Positions 10,590-18,623 of a stretch of 64,000 nucleotides of DNA are shown here, piece by piece. The stretch spans positions 31,311 through 95,310 of the forward strand of contig NZ_NBOC01000015.1 of NCBI RefSeq assembly GCF_002104455.1. The letters are read 5' to 3'. Source of the stretch: Colwellia chukchiensis (GTDB taxonomy: Bacteria; Pseudomonadota; Gammaproteobacteria; Enterobacterales; Alteromonadaceae). Every line of letters begins with the position of its first letter. The first letter of the stretch is position 1. The notes under the pieces were generated by a model. It searched no databases, was not told where the DNA came from, and worked only from the letters and a program-made list of their open reading frames with translations. A program made the translations under genes and the position numbers.

Positions 10590-10625
10590 AAAAAAAACAG
10601 CGCTGAACACTCAGCCCTGTTTTTA
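10590..10625 (-). terminator. Terminator of the outer membrane protein operon
   Basis: Read on the minus strand, an 11-bp stem with one mismatch (AACAGGGCTGA / TCAGCGCTGTT) is followed by a T-run. It lies just after the stop of the gene at 10657-11424. Confidence 0.8.
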
Positions 10626-10656
10626 TTAACAAGTCTACCCTAACTAATGCTAGCGG

Positions 10657-11424
10657 TTAAAAATGAATGGTGGTACCTAAGAATACGCCATCAAATTCAA
10701 TATTGGTATATAAGTCGCTTAAGTCTTCAAGCTCTAGCTTTACGGCACGATAACCAGCGTTAATATTGACATCAACCGCTAAGTTATCAATGAGTTCATA
10801 ACTTACCCCAACCTCATAATCATATAAGGTGTGAGAATCAAAAGATAAAAAGTTACCTTGAGCGTATAGATTTAAACCGGTTAAGGGTAGACCTACATTG
10901 GTGGCAACATATAACATTGGCACAATTTCAGTCACCTCTAGCGTCCCTGATTGCGTTACAGGCCCTGAGTCTAAGTTAACTGTCGCTGCTACGGTAATGT
11001 CACCATCAAAATCTCTACCGGTTAAACCAAAGTCAAATGAGAGTAAGTCATTATCAAACAATTCGTAATACAAGGTGTAATCTACATAACTTATATTAAA
11101 GTCAGCATTGACCATACTGCCTTCTCGAAACGTTTCACCTTCAAATTCAAAGTCATTTGCCAAGGTTGTTTCGCCTTCGGTCTCTAACGACGTCGATGCT
11201 ATCTTAATATTAGGAATGATAGGTAAAGGGTGCTCAAACGCTAAGAAAAAGCTATTTTGCTTTTTATCCGCCAAATTAAAATCAATTTGCGAACTGCTTT
11301 CACCAAACACTCCTGAAGCTTGATTATCCCAAACCTGTCCTCCAAGGTAGATACCTAAAGCATCGGCTTGAACGTTAGTAGATAAAATCGAAGCGAATGT
11401 TACTGCTAGTGCTATTTTTTTCAT
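10657..11424 (-). CDS. Outer membrane protein of the TIGR04219 / OMP_w_GlyGly type
   Basis: Predicted outer-membrane beta-barrel of 255 residues. A signal peptide covers about residues 1-20 (cleavage after VQA). The mature start DALGIYLGGQVWDNQASGVF, the internal FFLAFEHPLPIIPNIKI and the final strand ending in aromatic IHF resemble the TIGR04219 family. From memory, that family is named for co-occurring with GlyGly-CTERM/rhombosortase systems. The neighbour across the terminator pair is a GlyGly-CTERM protease, which supports the call. It follows the DUF2333 gene by 6 bases and is the last gene of a three-gene minus-strand unit. Confidence 0.75.
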   Translation of the reverse strand: MKKIALAVTFASILSTNVQADALGIYLGGQVWDNQASGVFGESSSQIDFNLADKKQNSFFLAFEHPLPIIPNIKIASTSLETEGETTLANDFEFEGETFREGSMVNADFNISYVDYTLYYELFDNDLLSFDFGLTGRDFDGDITVAATVNLDSGPVTQSGTLEVTEIVPMLYVATNVGLPLTGLNLYAQGNFLSFDSHTLYDYEVGVSYELIDNLAVDVNINAGYRAVKLELEDLSDLYTNIEFDGVFLGTTIHF

Positions 11425-11430
11425 ACTTTA

Positions 11431-12423
11431 TTACCCTTGACTCAATAAGTCGTTAAGATCGATTAAAGCGGCATTTGCACGCGAAATATAATTGGCCATC
11501 ACTAGTGAATGGTTAGCTAGCATACCAAAACCGTCCCCATTTAAAACCATTGGGCTCCATATTGGCTCTTGGCTTGCTTCTAGCTCGCGCATTATTTGCT
11601 GCACACTTACCTTAGCATTTTTCTTTGCTAATACATCATTAAAATCTATTTCTATCGCTTTTAAAAAGTGCAGTAACGCCCAGCATGCACCGCGCGCTTC
11701 ATAAAATTCATTATCGATTTGCCACCAGCTGGTTTTTAATTGCATGCTATTGGCACTTGAAGTGGATTGTTGCGCTACACTATCGCCCGCCAACTCGATA
11801 TTCATTTGCTCTCGGCCCACACTAGCGCTTAAACGTTGCGAGTAACTGCCAAGACGCTTCGTTACCTCTTGTATCCAAGCGCGTAAGTTATCCGCACGCG
11901 CATAAAACTGTGCCGACTGATTATTTACTTGGGTCAGTGCTGTACGGTATTGATAAAGCTCATTAATTGCCTTTTGATACGCTCCTTCGGCGCTCGGCAT
12001 TACCCAGCTGGTGTGATCTATATTAAATTGTGGCTGTGCAATTTTTAAGTTGTTATTTTCAGCAGACTGCGACTGTGAACGACTAAAGTCTTGTCGCATC
12101 ACTAACGCCATACCACGCACCATTTCTAAGACGCCAAACTCCCATGACGGAATATTATCTAAAAATACTGACGGAGGCAGAGCGTCATTTGACAAGTAAC
12201 CACCGGGTTTATTAAGCAAGGTTTCAGTTACACGGATTAAGGCGGTCGTTGTGGTGTAACCGACTACTGGTGCGACACCGTCTGCATTAGCGGCTGCGGT
12301 CACTTCGGCGCGAATATCAAGCTCAGCGGGCTCAAAGCTCCAATAAACGCCCAATAAATACATTGCCAAAAAAAATGCAAAAATCGCTGAAATTACCGTT
12401 TTTGTTGAAATATTTACACTCAT
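11431..12423 (-). CDS. DUF2333 family membrane-anchored protein
   Basis: Protein of 330 residues with one N-terminal membrane helix (about residues 11-28) and a long, mostly helical periplasmic part. VGYTTTTALIRVTETLLNKPGGYLSND (about 54-80) and SWEFGVLEMVRGMALVMRQDFSR (about 92-114) are the kind of conserved stretches seen in DUF2333. The function of the family is not known to me. It lies between the PCuAC chaperone (9 bases upstream) and the outer membrane protein (6 bases downstream), so it is part of an envelope-directed operon. Confidence 0.85.
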   Translation of the reverse strand: MSVNISTKTVISAIFAFFLAMYLLGVYWSFEPAELDIRAEVTAAANADGVAPVVGYTTTTALIRVTETLLNKPGGYLSNDALPPSVFLDNIPSWEFGVLEMVRGMALVMRQDFSRSQSQSAENNNLKIAQPQFNIDHTSWVMPSAEGAYQKAINELYQYRTALTQVNNQSAQFYARADNLRAWIQEVTKRLGSYSQRLSASVGREQMNIELAGDSVAQQSTSSANSMQLKTSWWQIDNEFYEARGACWALLHFLKAIEIDFNDVLAKKNAKVSVQQIMRELEASQEPIWSPMVLNGDGFGMLANHSLVMANYISRANAALIDLNDLLSQG

Positions 12424-12432
12424 AACAAACTC

Positions 12433-12891
12433 CTAATGATGGTGATGCTTTTTTTGCTTCAGGCCTTTAATACTATATGTTACATCAACGCTAGTTTGAT
12501 CATCAAAATGTAGCGTTATTGTCATCTGTTGTTGTGCTGTTAGCGACTGTTTTAGGTCAAATATCATTAAGTGCAAGCCTGATGGCTGAAATTGCACACT
12601 ATCATTGGCTAAAATATCAACAAAGCGGAGTTGACGCATCCGCATCAGGCCGTCAACCATAGTATGTTGGTGAATTTCAATGCGATCACTAACGTCACTC
12701 GTCGCAGCAACTAAACGCCGATTGCTATTACTAAGGTTTTTAATTGTCATGTACGCTGATGAAATCGAGGTGCCAGGGATGCTCTCCCTAGCATAGCTAT
12801 TCTCAACCTTAATCTGAGCGTTTTGACTGGCATTAGCTGCGCAAAATAATAAATTTGATACGATTAATACCAATAAAAATATAATCCTCAT
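12433..12891 (-). CDS. Periplasmic copper chaperone, PCu(A)C domain
   Basis: Exported Cu(I)-binding protein of the PCuAC (DUF461) family, which delivers copper to cytochrome oxidase or other cuproenzymes. A signal peptide covers about residues 1-21. The family motif H-x10-M-x21-H-x-M is intact as His74, Met85, His107 and Met109. The C-terminus is an unusual KKHHHH tail that could bind additional metal. It is the first gene of the unit with DUF2333 and the outer membrane protein. No cytochrome oxidase assembly gene is next to it, so its client is open. Confidence 0.93.
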   Translation of the reverse strand: MRIIFLLVLIVSNLLFCAANASQNAQIKVENSYARESIPGTSISSAYMTIKNLSNSNRRLVAATSDVSDRIEIHQHTMVDGLMRMRQLRFVDILANDSVQFQPSGLHLMIFDLKQSLTAQQQMTITLHFDDQTSVDVTYSIKGLKQKKHHHH

Positions 12892-12960
12892 CTGCCGCTA
12901 TACATCCCTATTTATCCATATTATGATTTGTCTTCACTATTGTAACTAAGCTTGAGCAAA

Positions 12961-13698
12961 ATGGATAACTTAATTATATCAAATGAAGACAATGGCGTGC
13001 TTGTCATTACCATCAACCGATTCGATAAAAAAAATGCTTTAAACAATGACATGTATCTTGAATTATGTCGCTTGTTTACCTTAGCTAACGAGCGTGCCGA
13101 TATACGCTGCGTACTCATACAAGGTGATGCAAAATGCTTTTGTGCTGGTAACGATTTACATGACTTTATTAAATGTAGTGAAAGTGGTGATTTAGCCGCT
13201 TTTGACCTAGTAAAAGCGCTTGCCAACCTAGAAAAACCTTTAGTTGCTGCGGTTGCAGGTCCGGCTGTTGGTATAGGCACTACTTTATTGCTACATTGTG
13301 ACATGGTTTATGCTGCCGACAATGCTAAATTTAAACTCCCGTTCACTCAATTAGGATTAAGCCCTGAAGCCGGCTCTAGTTTATTACTACCTTTGCGTAT
13401 CGGTCATAATCGCGCCTTTGAGTTACTGGTATTAGGTAAAATGTTTAGTGCTGAGCAGGCTCTCAACTATGGCTTAATTAATGAAATTTGCCCTGCAGAT
13501 GAATTGCTAAGCACTGCCCTAAGTACTGCACAGGCAATTGCCAAACTACCTCTTGATTCTCTTTTGACTAGCCGCAAGTTAATGAAAGCTCATAGTCAAG
13601 CCTTGTTGCCACAAGTACTAGAAAATGAAGCAGAGCAATTCAAGCGTTTAGTCAATACCGACGAATGCAAAACAATTTTAGCCAGCTTTTTTAAATAG
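12961..13698 (+). CDS. Enoyl-CoA hydratase/isomerase family protein
   Basis: Crotonase-fold enzyme acting on acyl-CoA esters in the cytoplasm. The oxyanion-hole segments are AGNDL (about residues 62-66) and GPAVGIGT (about 100-107). A catalytic Glu is present at 136 (LGLSPEAGSS), but the other glutamate of true hydratases (the position in IGTTLLLH) is missing. This pattern fits a delta3,delta2-enoyl-CoA isomerase better than a hydratase. The start is uncertain: ATG at 12961, or an in-frame TTG at 12952; neither has a strong ribosome binding site. It is divergent from the copper chaperone gene. Confidence 0.88.
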   Translation: MDNLIISNEDNGVLVITINRFDKKNALNNDMYLELCRLFTLANERADIRCVLIQGDAKCFCAGNDLHDFIKCSESGDLAAFDLVKALANLEKPLVAAVAGPAVGIGTTLLLHCDMVYAADNAKFKLPFTQLGLSPEAGSSLLLPLRIGHNRAFELLVLGKMFSAEQALNYGLINEICPADELLSTALSTAQAIAKLPLDSLLTSRKLMKAHSQALLPQVLENEAEQFKRLVNTDECKTILASFFK

Positions 13699-13721
13699 CA
13701 TCTTTAACACTGCGCTTCCTG

Positions 13722-13750
13722 AACACTGAAGACAAATTATCTTCAGTGTT
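13722..13750. terminator. Perfect hairpin between convergent genes
   Basis: An 11-bp perfect stem (AACACTGAAGA / TCTTCAGTGTT) with a 7-base loop lies between the ends of the crotonase gene and the psp operon. A T-run is lacking on both strands, so it may be a transcript end-protecting structure rather than a classical terminator. Confidence 0.5.
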
Positions 13751-13826
13751 TGGCTGTATTTCGCCTTGCGCACTCTTATATAGTGAGCCGCGATAGCTTG
13801 TGCTTTGCCTGTTAATAACAAGCAAC

Positions 13827-14162
13827 TTATTGGGGCTGCTCTTTTTCTCTGATCAGTAACCAAACAGCCCCTACCACCAACAAAATAGGCCAAAATGCGC
13901 CAACAAATAACAGCGCCCCGCCACCTAACACTAACAAGGCAACAAAAATTAGCGAGCCAAATACACTCATGACAATGGCTAGTGCCACCAAAACCAGTAA
14001 CACCACAACTAACGCCGTAAGACTAATTGCTTGCAATGGCGCTATTAACTGCTCCCCCATGTAAATGTCAACGTCAAACCACTCGATAACGCTAATTCCT
14101 AGCACATAGGTAAGAAACAAGGTCGCGAAAATAGCCAAACACAAGGCTTTAAAAAATGACAT
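13827..14162 (-). CDS. Small membrane protein at the end of the psp operon
   Basis: 111 residues, almost entirely hydrophobic, with three to four predicted membrane helices (about residues 6-26, 44-66, 67-87, 88-104) and the charged tail REKEQPQ. A strong ribosome binding site GAGGGG stands 7 bases before the ATG. It lies 67 bases after pspC in the same direction, so it is probably the last gene of the phage-shock operon. It occupies the place of pspD or pspG of enterics, but I do not recognise it as either. Confidence 0.75.
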   Translation of the reverse strand: MSFFKALCLAIFATLFLTYVLGISVIEWFDVDIYMGEQLIAPLQAISLTALVVVLLVLVALAIVMSVFGSLIFVALLVLGGGALLFVGAFWPILLVVGAVWLLIREKEQPQ

Positions 14163-14229
14163 AGAAACCCCTCACACTCAGTGCTAATTGATCATTACTT
14201 TTTGTTGATATTGCGTTCGCATCACGAGC

Positions 14230-14442
14230 CTAGCCTTTAACTGGCATTAATAGGCTAGCTACTATATAAGCAACGCCAGTCGCCACCGGAAACATCAAAA
14301 GTGCTGCTATAGCAGCCACGCGCACCGCTAACCGTGGAAATTGATAATGCTTGGCAATACCTGCACAAACTCCCGTTAATTTTTTATGACGCGTATCTTT
14401 TGCTAACGTTTTTTGAACTGAATACTCTCGATTAAAACTCAT
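14230..14442 (-). CDS. pspC: Phage shock protein C-domain protein
   Basis: PspC-domain inner-membrane protein of 70 residues, the sensor/effector that interacts with PspA during envelope stress. The conserved stretch KKLTGVCAGIAKHYQ is at about residues 20-34, and one membrane helix follows at about 41-66. The family member in E. coli is longer (about 119 residues), so this is the short form consisting of little more than the core domain. A good ribosome binding site (AGGAG) precedes it. It is in operon with pspA. Confidence 0.9.
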   Translation of the reverse strand: MSFNREYSVQKTLAKDTRHKKLTGVCAGIAKHYQFPRLAVRVAAIAALLMFPVATGVAYIVASLLMPVKG

Positions 14443-14513
14443 AACCTACTCCTAAAACCTACCAGACCATGCTGATGCTTAATTACACTATGCATGGCTA
14501 AATTTAAGCTACC

Positions 14514-14550
14514 AGGTAGTGACTCATGCATGGCAGCACAGTCACTACCT
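14514..14550 (-). repeat. Intercistronic perfect inverted repeat pspA-pspC
   Basis: A perfect 11-bp inverted repeat (AGGTAGTGACT / AGTCACTACCT) has a 15-base loop containing the small palindrome CATGCATG. It lies between the pspA stop and the pspC start. There is no T-run after it, so differential mRNA stability between pspA and pspC is the likelier role. Confidence 0.6.
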
Positions 14551-14574
14551 ATTAACCATACAGTCAGACGAGCT

Positions 14575-15237
14575 TTAGCCATTCGCCGCTTTTTCTTTCA
14601 TTTGAGCTAACTCTTGCTCTATGTGCTCGTCTACTTCTAAGGCACGAAATTGACTATCTAAGTCTTGCGATTCAGTCATATCAAATGCCTCAACCTGCGC
14701 TTCCACACGATCAATTTTTGCTTGGTAGCGGGCAAATTTATTCATTGCCTCATCAATATTATGCACTGCTGCTTTTTCTCGCACTTTTAGGCGCACAGTA
14801 GCTGATTGTTGGCGCATAAATAAGGCTTCTTGCTTACGTTTTGCCTCACTTAGCTTACTTTGCAAACGCTGACTATCTTGCTGTATTGCGGTTAAGTATT
14901 CGTCCAGCTGCGTTAGCACTTGCTGTATATCTTGTAGTTTTTGCCCACAAGTATGCTTTTCTTGTAAGGCAGATTTTGCTAAATCTTCCCGATCTCTACT
15001 TAAAGCAAGCTCGGCTTTTTGTTGCCAATGCTGAATACGCTTTTCTAAATCTCGAATATTACGCATCAGCGACTTTTTTTCAGCAATTTGTTTTGCTGCG
15101 GTAGAGCGCACCTCGACTAAGGTTTCTTCCATCTCTTGAATAATTAACTTGAGCATTTTCTCTGGTTGCTCTGCTTTATCTAACATGGCATTGATATTGG
15201 CGTTAATAATGTCGGTGAATCTTGAAAACATACCCAT
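14575..15237 (-). CDS. pspA: Phage shock protein A
   Basis: Peripheral inner-membrane coiled-coil protein (ESCRT-III fold) that protects membrane integrity and, in enterics, inhibits the activator PspF. Length 220 residues, typical. The N-terminal amphipathic helix MGMFSRFTDIINANINAML and the motif PEKMLKLIIQEMEETLVEVR (about 25-44) are characteristic. The rest is predicted coiled coil to about residue 190. AGGAG precedes the ATG by 8 bases. It is the second gene after a small exported protein; no pspF is in the window. Confidence 0.97.
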   Translation of the reverse strand: MGMFSRFTDIINANINAMLDKAEQPEKMLKLIIQEMEETLVEVRSTAAKQIAEKKSLMRNIRDLEKRIQHWQQKAELALSRDREDLAKSALQEKHTCGQKLQDIQQVLTQLDEYLTAIQQDSQRLQSKLSEAKRKQEALFMRQQSATVRLKVREKAAVHNIDEAMNKFARYQAKIDRVEAQVEAFDMTESQDLDSQFRALEVDEHIEQELAQMKEKAANG

Positions 15238-15247
15238 AATTTTGCTC

Positions 15248-15544
15248 CTAAAGTTTTTTTGCGCTTTGTGGCTTAGTTGTTATTGATTGAGGCGTAGTTG
15301 TTAGTGCTACTAGTGCTTGCGTTTTCACTGTACTGTAGCGCATTGAAAAGCGTTGCAGCTCATCATTAATTGAATTAGATAGTGTCGCCGCTAAGTTTTG
15401 TGCCACTATCTGCCCTTGTTTGTGCATACTTGCTGCTAAGTGCTGCTCTAAACTGTTTTGCTGCGCTTTCGCCGGTAAAGCCGACAACATTGCTAAAGAC
15501 AACACAACCGCACCCAAACGTGTTTTATTCAATAATAGTTTCAT
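15248..15544 (-). CDS. Small exported protein, first gene of the psp operon
   Basis: 98 residues with a clear signal peptide (about 1-27, ending in LPAKA) and a helical mature part rich in Gln, Ser and Thr. I do not recognise a family. It precedes pspA by 10 bases and sits directly behind the sigma-54 promoter, so it would be the first product made in a phage-shock response. The ribosome binding site AGGA is 8 bases before the ATG. A role in the periplasmic side of the response is an inference from position only. Confidence 0.75.
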   Translation of the reverse strand: MKLLLNKTRLGAVVLSLAMLSALPAKAQQNSLEQHLAASMHKQGQIVAQNLAATLSNSINDELQRFSMRYSTVKTQALVALTTTPQSITTKPQSAKKL

Positions 15545-15617
15545 TACATATATCCTTATGTCAGTAACATGAAAGCGACGTCAGCATCACTTCATGAAAG
15601 TATCTAAGCTGACTATT

Positions 15618-15633
15618 ACAAGTGCTGTGCCAA
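15618..15633 (-). promoter_or_regulatory. Sigma-54 (RpoN) promoter of the psp operon
   Basis: On the minus strand the sequence TTGGCACAGCACTTGT matches the -24/-12 element TGGCAC-N5-TTGC. The GG and the -12 G are exactly 10 bases apart; the last base of the core is T instead of C. The predicted transcript start is about 60 bases before the first operon gene. PspF-type enhancer control is expected from the family. Confidence 0.75.
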
Positions 15634-15703
15634 TTCACCCACACAAGATAAACAGTTGTTATGTAAGGATTTATTTTATTTTCAGATATCTAAGGCATTT
15701 TAG

Positions 15704-15716
15704 GACATAATATGTC
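15704..15716. promoter_or_regulatory. Palindrome GACATAATATGTC, copy 1 (psp operon)
   Basis: GACATA-A-TATGTC is a perfect 6+1+6 palindrome, located 71 bases upstream of the -24 box of the psp promoter. The identical 13-mer recurs at 44884 and 45091, in front of htpX and the nfeD-SPFH operon. Confidence 0.65.
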
Positions 15717-15728
15717 AGGCGATTATTT

Positions 15729-15763
15729 GGTCAAATTTGTCACTCATTTTAGTGAATTTGACC
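15729..15763. promoter_or_regulatory. Candidate enhancer (UAS) inverted repeat of the psp operon
   Basis: GGTCAAATT...CACT and AGTG-AATTTGACC form an inverted repeat over 35 bases, about 100-130 bases upstream of the sigma-54 promoter. This is the normal distance for an enhancer-binding protein such as PspF. No other gene explains it. Confidence 0.55.
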
Positions 15764-15896
15764 AGTGGCGAATAACAAGGTTTATACGGCGAGAATTACC
15801 GCGAAGTGAATTGATATTTGCTATCAGGTAAGCGATGGTCAAAGCGACAAGAAAACCATGCCGCCAATCTGCTTCCTATTCTAATAGCAAGTTGTG

Positions 15897-16742
15897 TTAG
15901 TCAGTTACGACGTCTGTTTCTGCAAGCGCCCCCCACTCACTCCAAGAGCCATCATAGACACGCACAGCGTTATGACCAGAAAGCTCAGCCGCTAAAGCTA
16001 AAATACAAGCGGTAACACCAGAGCCACAACTCATGATCATTGGCTTATTTTTCCTATTGAGTGCAGTAAAAATTTGCGCTAACTCGGCACGCGGCTTTAA
16101 TAGCCCCTGCCTGAATAGCTCGGTATAAGGTAAGTTTTTAGCATTAGGCATATGACCGCTGCGCACACCAGCTCTAGGCTCGGCTTCTTTACCACTAAAC
16201 CGAGCTTGGCCTCGGGCATCAAGAATTAACTCTTGTTGGCTAAGCGTTTGTGCTTGCACCTCTTGCCAATGACAAAAATAGTCGGCTTGTGGATGTGCCT
16301 CAAAGTCTCCTGTGACAATTTTTGGCTCAGTTTCAACCGCGAGTGGCTTTTTTAACTTGATCCAATACGGCAGACCACCATCTAATACCGCAATATTTTT
16401 ATGACCCATCGCCTTGAACATGTACCAAGCACGGGCCGCCGAAAATAGCCCTAAATCATCGTAGACCACAATTTGACTTCGTTGATTAATTCCTAATGCT
16501 TGCGCGGCATGTTCAAATTGCGCGGCAGTGGGCATGGTATGAGGATAATTGTTAGATAAATCTGAAAAGTGCTGATTTAAATCAAACCGGCGCGCCTTGG
16601 CGATACGGTGTTTTGGCCAGCTATAGGTTGCCGGCGCCATATTACCAACAGGTGGAATACTCGCATCTAAAACAACCAGATCTGGACTATCTAATATGGC
16701 GTGTAAATCGATGCAAGAAATTAATTGTTGAAAGTGACTCAT
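15897..16742 (-). CDS. sseA: 3-mercaptopyruvate / thiosulfate sulfurtransferase
   Basis: Two-domain rhodanese that transfers sulfur from 3-mercaptopyruvate (or thiosulfate) to acceptors such as cyanide or thioredoxin. The N-terminal rhodanese domain is inactive and the C-terminal one carries the active-site Cys239 in the loop CGSGVTA, which is the mercaptopyruvate-type loop. Length 281 residues matches SseA. The ribosome binding site is weak. It is not clearly cotranscribed with its neighbours: the downstream 350 bases hold the psp promoter region. Confidence 0.92.
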   Translation of the reverse strand: MSHFQQLISCIDLHAILDSPDLVVLDASIPPVGNMAPATYSWPKHRIAKARRFDLNQHFSDLSNNYPHTMPTAAQFEHAAQALGINQRSQIVVYDDLGLFSAARAWYMFKAMGHKNIAVLDGGLPYWIKLKKPLAVETEPKIVTGDFEAHPQADYFCHWQEVQAQTLSQQELILDARGQARFSGKEAEPRAGVRSGHMPNAKNLPYTELFRQGLLKPRAELAQIFTALNRKNKPMIMSCGSGVTACILALAAELSGHNAVRVYDGSWSEWGALAETDVVTD

Positions 16743-16939
16743 AGCTTGTAACTCACAATGACATGATATAGCAAAGCTAACTAAGTTTAGAATAAAAGTA
16801 CAGACTTGCGCCGCAAGGGCTAGTTTTAAATGATAGGAAAAGGCAAAGCGCTAATGCGTAAATATGGTGGCAAAACTGCTCATTTAGCGAAAAACATGAA
16901 TTAGCTAAACATAATCGAAACAATCACGTTAAAAAATTT

Positions 16940-17059
16940 CTAATGTGATGAGTGCAATGCACTTTGGCTTTTTTCAATTAATGCCACAATTAACGATGTA
17001 GCAAGCAAACAAATACCAGGTAACATAAACAACGCAAATAACATGGCTAAGCTGGGCAT
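16940..17059 (-). CDS. 39-residue single-span membrane peptide
   Basis: Short reading frame: MPSLAMLFALFMLPGICLLA, then a further hydrophobic stretch to about residue 27, then EKSQSALHSSH. It would be one membrane helix with a short polar tail. An AAAGGA ribosome binding site stands 8 bases before the ATG, which is the main support. It stands alone between sseA and dusA. I do not recognise it. Confidence 0.55.
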   Translation of the reverse strand: MPSLAMLFALFMLPGICLLATSLIVALIEKSQSALHSSH

Positions 17060-17427
17060 TTTATCATTCCTTTTTTTGACAACGCATTGAGCAATATAGT
17101 TTTAGTGCTATTAAGTAAGTTGCAAAAAACTTAACAAAGGTTGTGCCAAGATCTAATAAAAAACATAAAACATTGTTTATATTAATAATTTAGTTTTTAA
17201 AATAATAAAGACGAGCACAGCTAATTTTTTAGCCTAATTGGAATATGGTTATATTTACTAAAAGATAGTGAATTTAACAGAAAAAAGCACGACTAAGTTT
17301 TGTATAAAAACAAGTAGTTGAGCTCGTTGCTAGCAACGCAGTCATTTAAAAAATATTGCAGCAGGTATTATCAATTACCGTCCAGCACTAACACTACACC
17401 TTAGCGGCTAGCACAGCGCTAGACATT
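17060..17427. other. AT-rich intergenic region after dusA
   Basis: No further gene is visible. Because the neighbours are both read leftwards, this stretch probably holds the promoter of the 39-residue peptide and the end of the dusA transcript. No convincing terminator was found. Confidence 0.35.
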
Positions 17428-18414
17428 CTATATTGACTCTACTTCGGGGTTGAGTTGAAGCACTTTAGCAAAGGCCTGCTGTAGCACTTCACCGCCAACA
17501 TTTTTTCCGTTGGCATTTTCACTCAAGTACCGGCGAAACTGCTTAGCTCCGGCTAGGCCATTGCACAAACCTAACATATGCCTTGCCACATGCCAGGCGC
17601 GGCCACCGCTGGCAACATGCTGGTCGATATAACTCGCCATTTCATTTATCAGCTTTTGTCGAGTTTTTACCTCAACATCGGCCTGCCAAATCTCATTGTC
17701 GGCATGCGCCAGCAGATAGGGGTTTTGATAAATTTCACGGCCGATCATGACACCATCAATATACTGCAAGTGCTCATGTGTTTGGGCATAAGAGCTAATA
17801 CCGCCATTAATGGAAATAGCTAACTGCGAAAAGTCTCGTTTAAGTTGATAGACCCTGTGATAATCTAGCGGCGGTATATCACGATTTTGTTTCGGACTTA
17901 GGCCACTGAGCCACGCTTTTCGGGCATGAACAATAAAGTGTTGGCACCCAGCAGCGCTGACTGTCGTTAAAAACTGCTGTAAAAACTCATAACTGTCTAA
18001 GTCATCAATACCAATACGCGACTTTACCGTCACCGGAATATTAGTGGCGTTTTGCATACTGGCAACACACTCTGCCACCAGCTCCGGCTCAGCCATTAAG
18101 CAGGCACCAAACCTGCCATTTTGCACGCGATCTGATGGGCAGCCAACATTGATATTTACTTCATCGTAGCCGTGTTGCTCAGCAATTTTTGCACACTCAG
18201 TCATCGCATGTACATCACTACCGCCAAGCTGTAAAACTAAGGGGTGCTCTTGTTCGTTGTAGGCTAAATAATTGCCTTTACCATGCAAAATAGCCCCCGT
18301 GGTAACCATTTCAGTATATAAAACAGTGTGTTTAGACATCAGGCGGTATAAATAACGACAATGCCGATCAGTCCAATCTAGCATGGGAGCAATGGAGAGC
18401 TTATGAGAAATCAT
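17428..18414 (-). CDS. dusA: tRNA-dihydrouridine(20/20a) synthase
   Basis: FMN-dependent enzyme that reduces uridine 20/20a of the tRNA D-loop. The TIM-barrel start SIAPMLDWTDRHCRYL (residues 7-22) and the segment NVGCPSDRVQNGRFGACLM (89-107) with the catalytic Cys105 are diagnostic of the DusA subfamily. Length 328 residues is normal. It appears to be monocistronic: 200 bases separate it from the cytochrome gene upstream. Confidence 0.97.
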   Translation of the reverse strand: MISHKLSIAPMLDWTDRHCRYLYRLMSKHTVLYTEMVTTGAILHGKGNYLAYNEQEHPLVLQLGGSDVHAMTECAKIAEQHGYDEVNINVGCPSDRVQNGRFGACLMAEPELVAECVASMQNATNIPVTVKSRIGIDDLDSYEFLQQFLTTVSAAGCQHFIVHARKAWLSGLSPKQNRDIPPLDYHRVYQLKRDFSQLAISINGGISSYAQTHEHLQYIDGVMIGREIYQNPYLLAHADNEIWQADVEVKTRQKLINEMASYIDQHVASGGRAWHVARHMLGLCNGLAGAKQFRRYLSENANGKNVGGEVLQQAFAKVLQLNPEVESI

Positions 18415-18623
18415 ATAGTTAACGAAAAAACCTTGGTCTTAAGCATGCGCAGCGAATAAAAGTACGCGGCAAAATTTTGCGCAATTATACGAGGTTTAAC
18501 ATCACAAAACAAAAATAAAAGCGCTCAGCAAACTGTCGCTGCTTGTGTTGCTTTATTCCGGTGATTATTAAACCTTACGTTGTTTAGCAAGACCATAAAA
18601 TCACCACATTTTTAAGTCTTTGT

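Noticed and set aside
13678..13893. 71-codon minus-strand frame at the end of the psp operon
   Set aside because: It overlaps the last psp gene in another frame, includes the hairpin and the end of the crotonase gene, and has no ribosome binding site.
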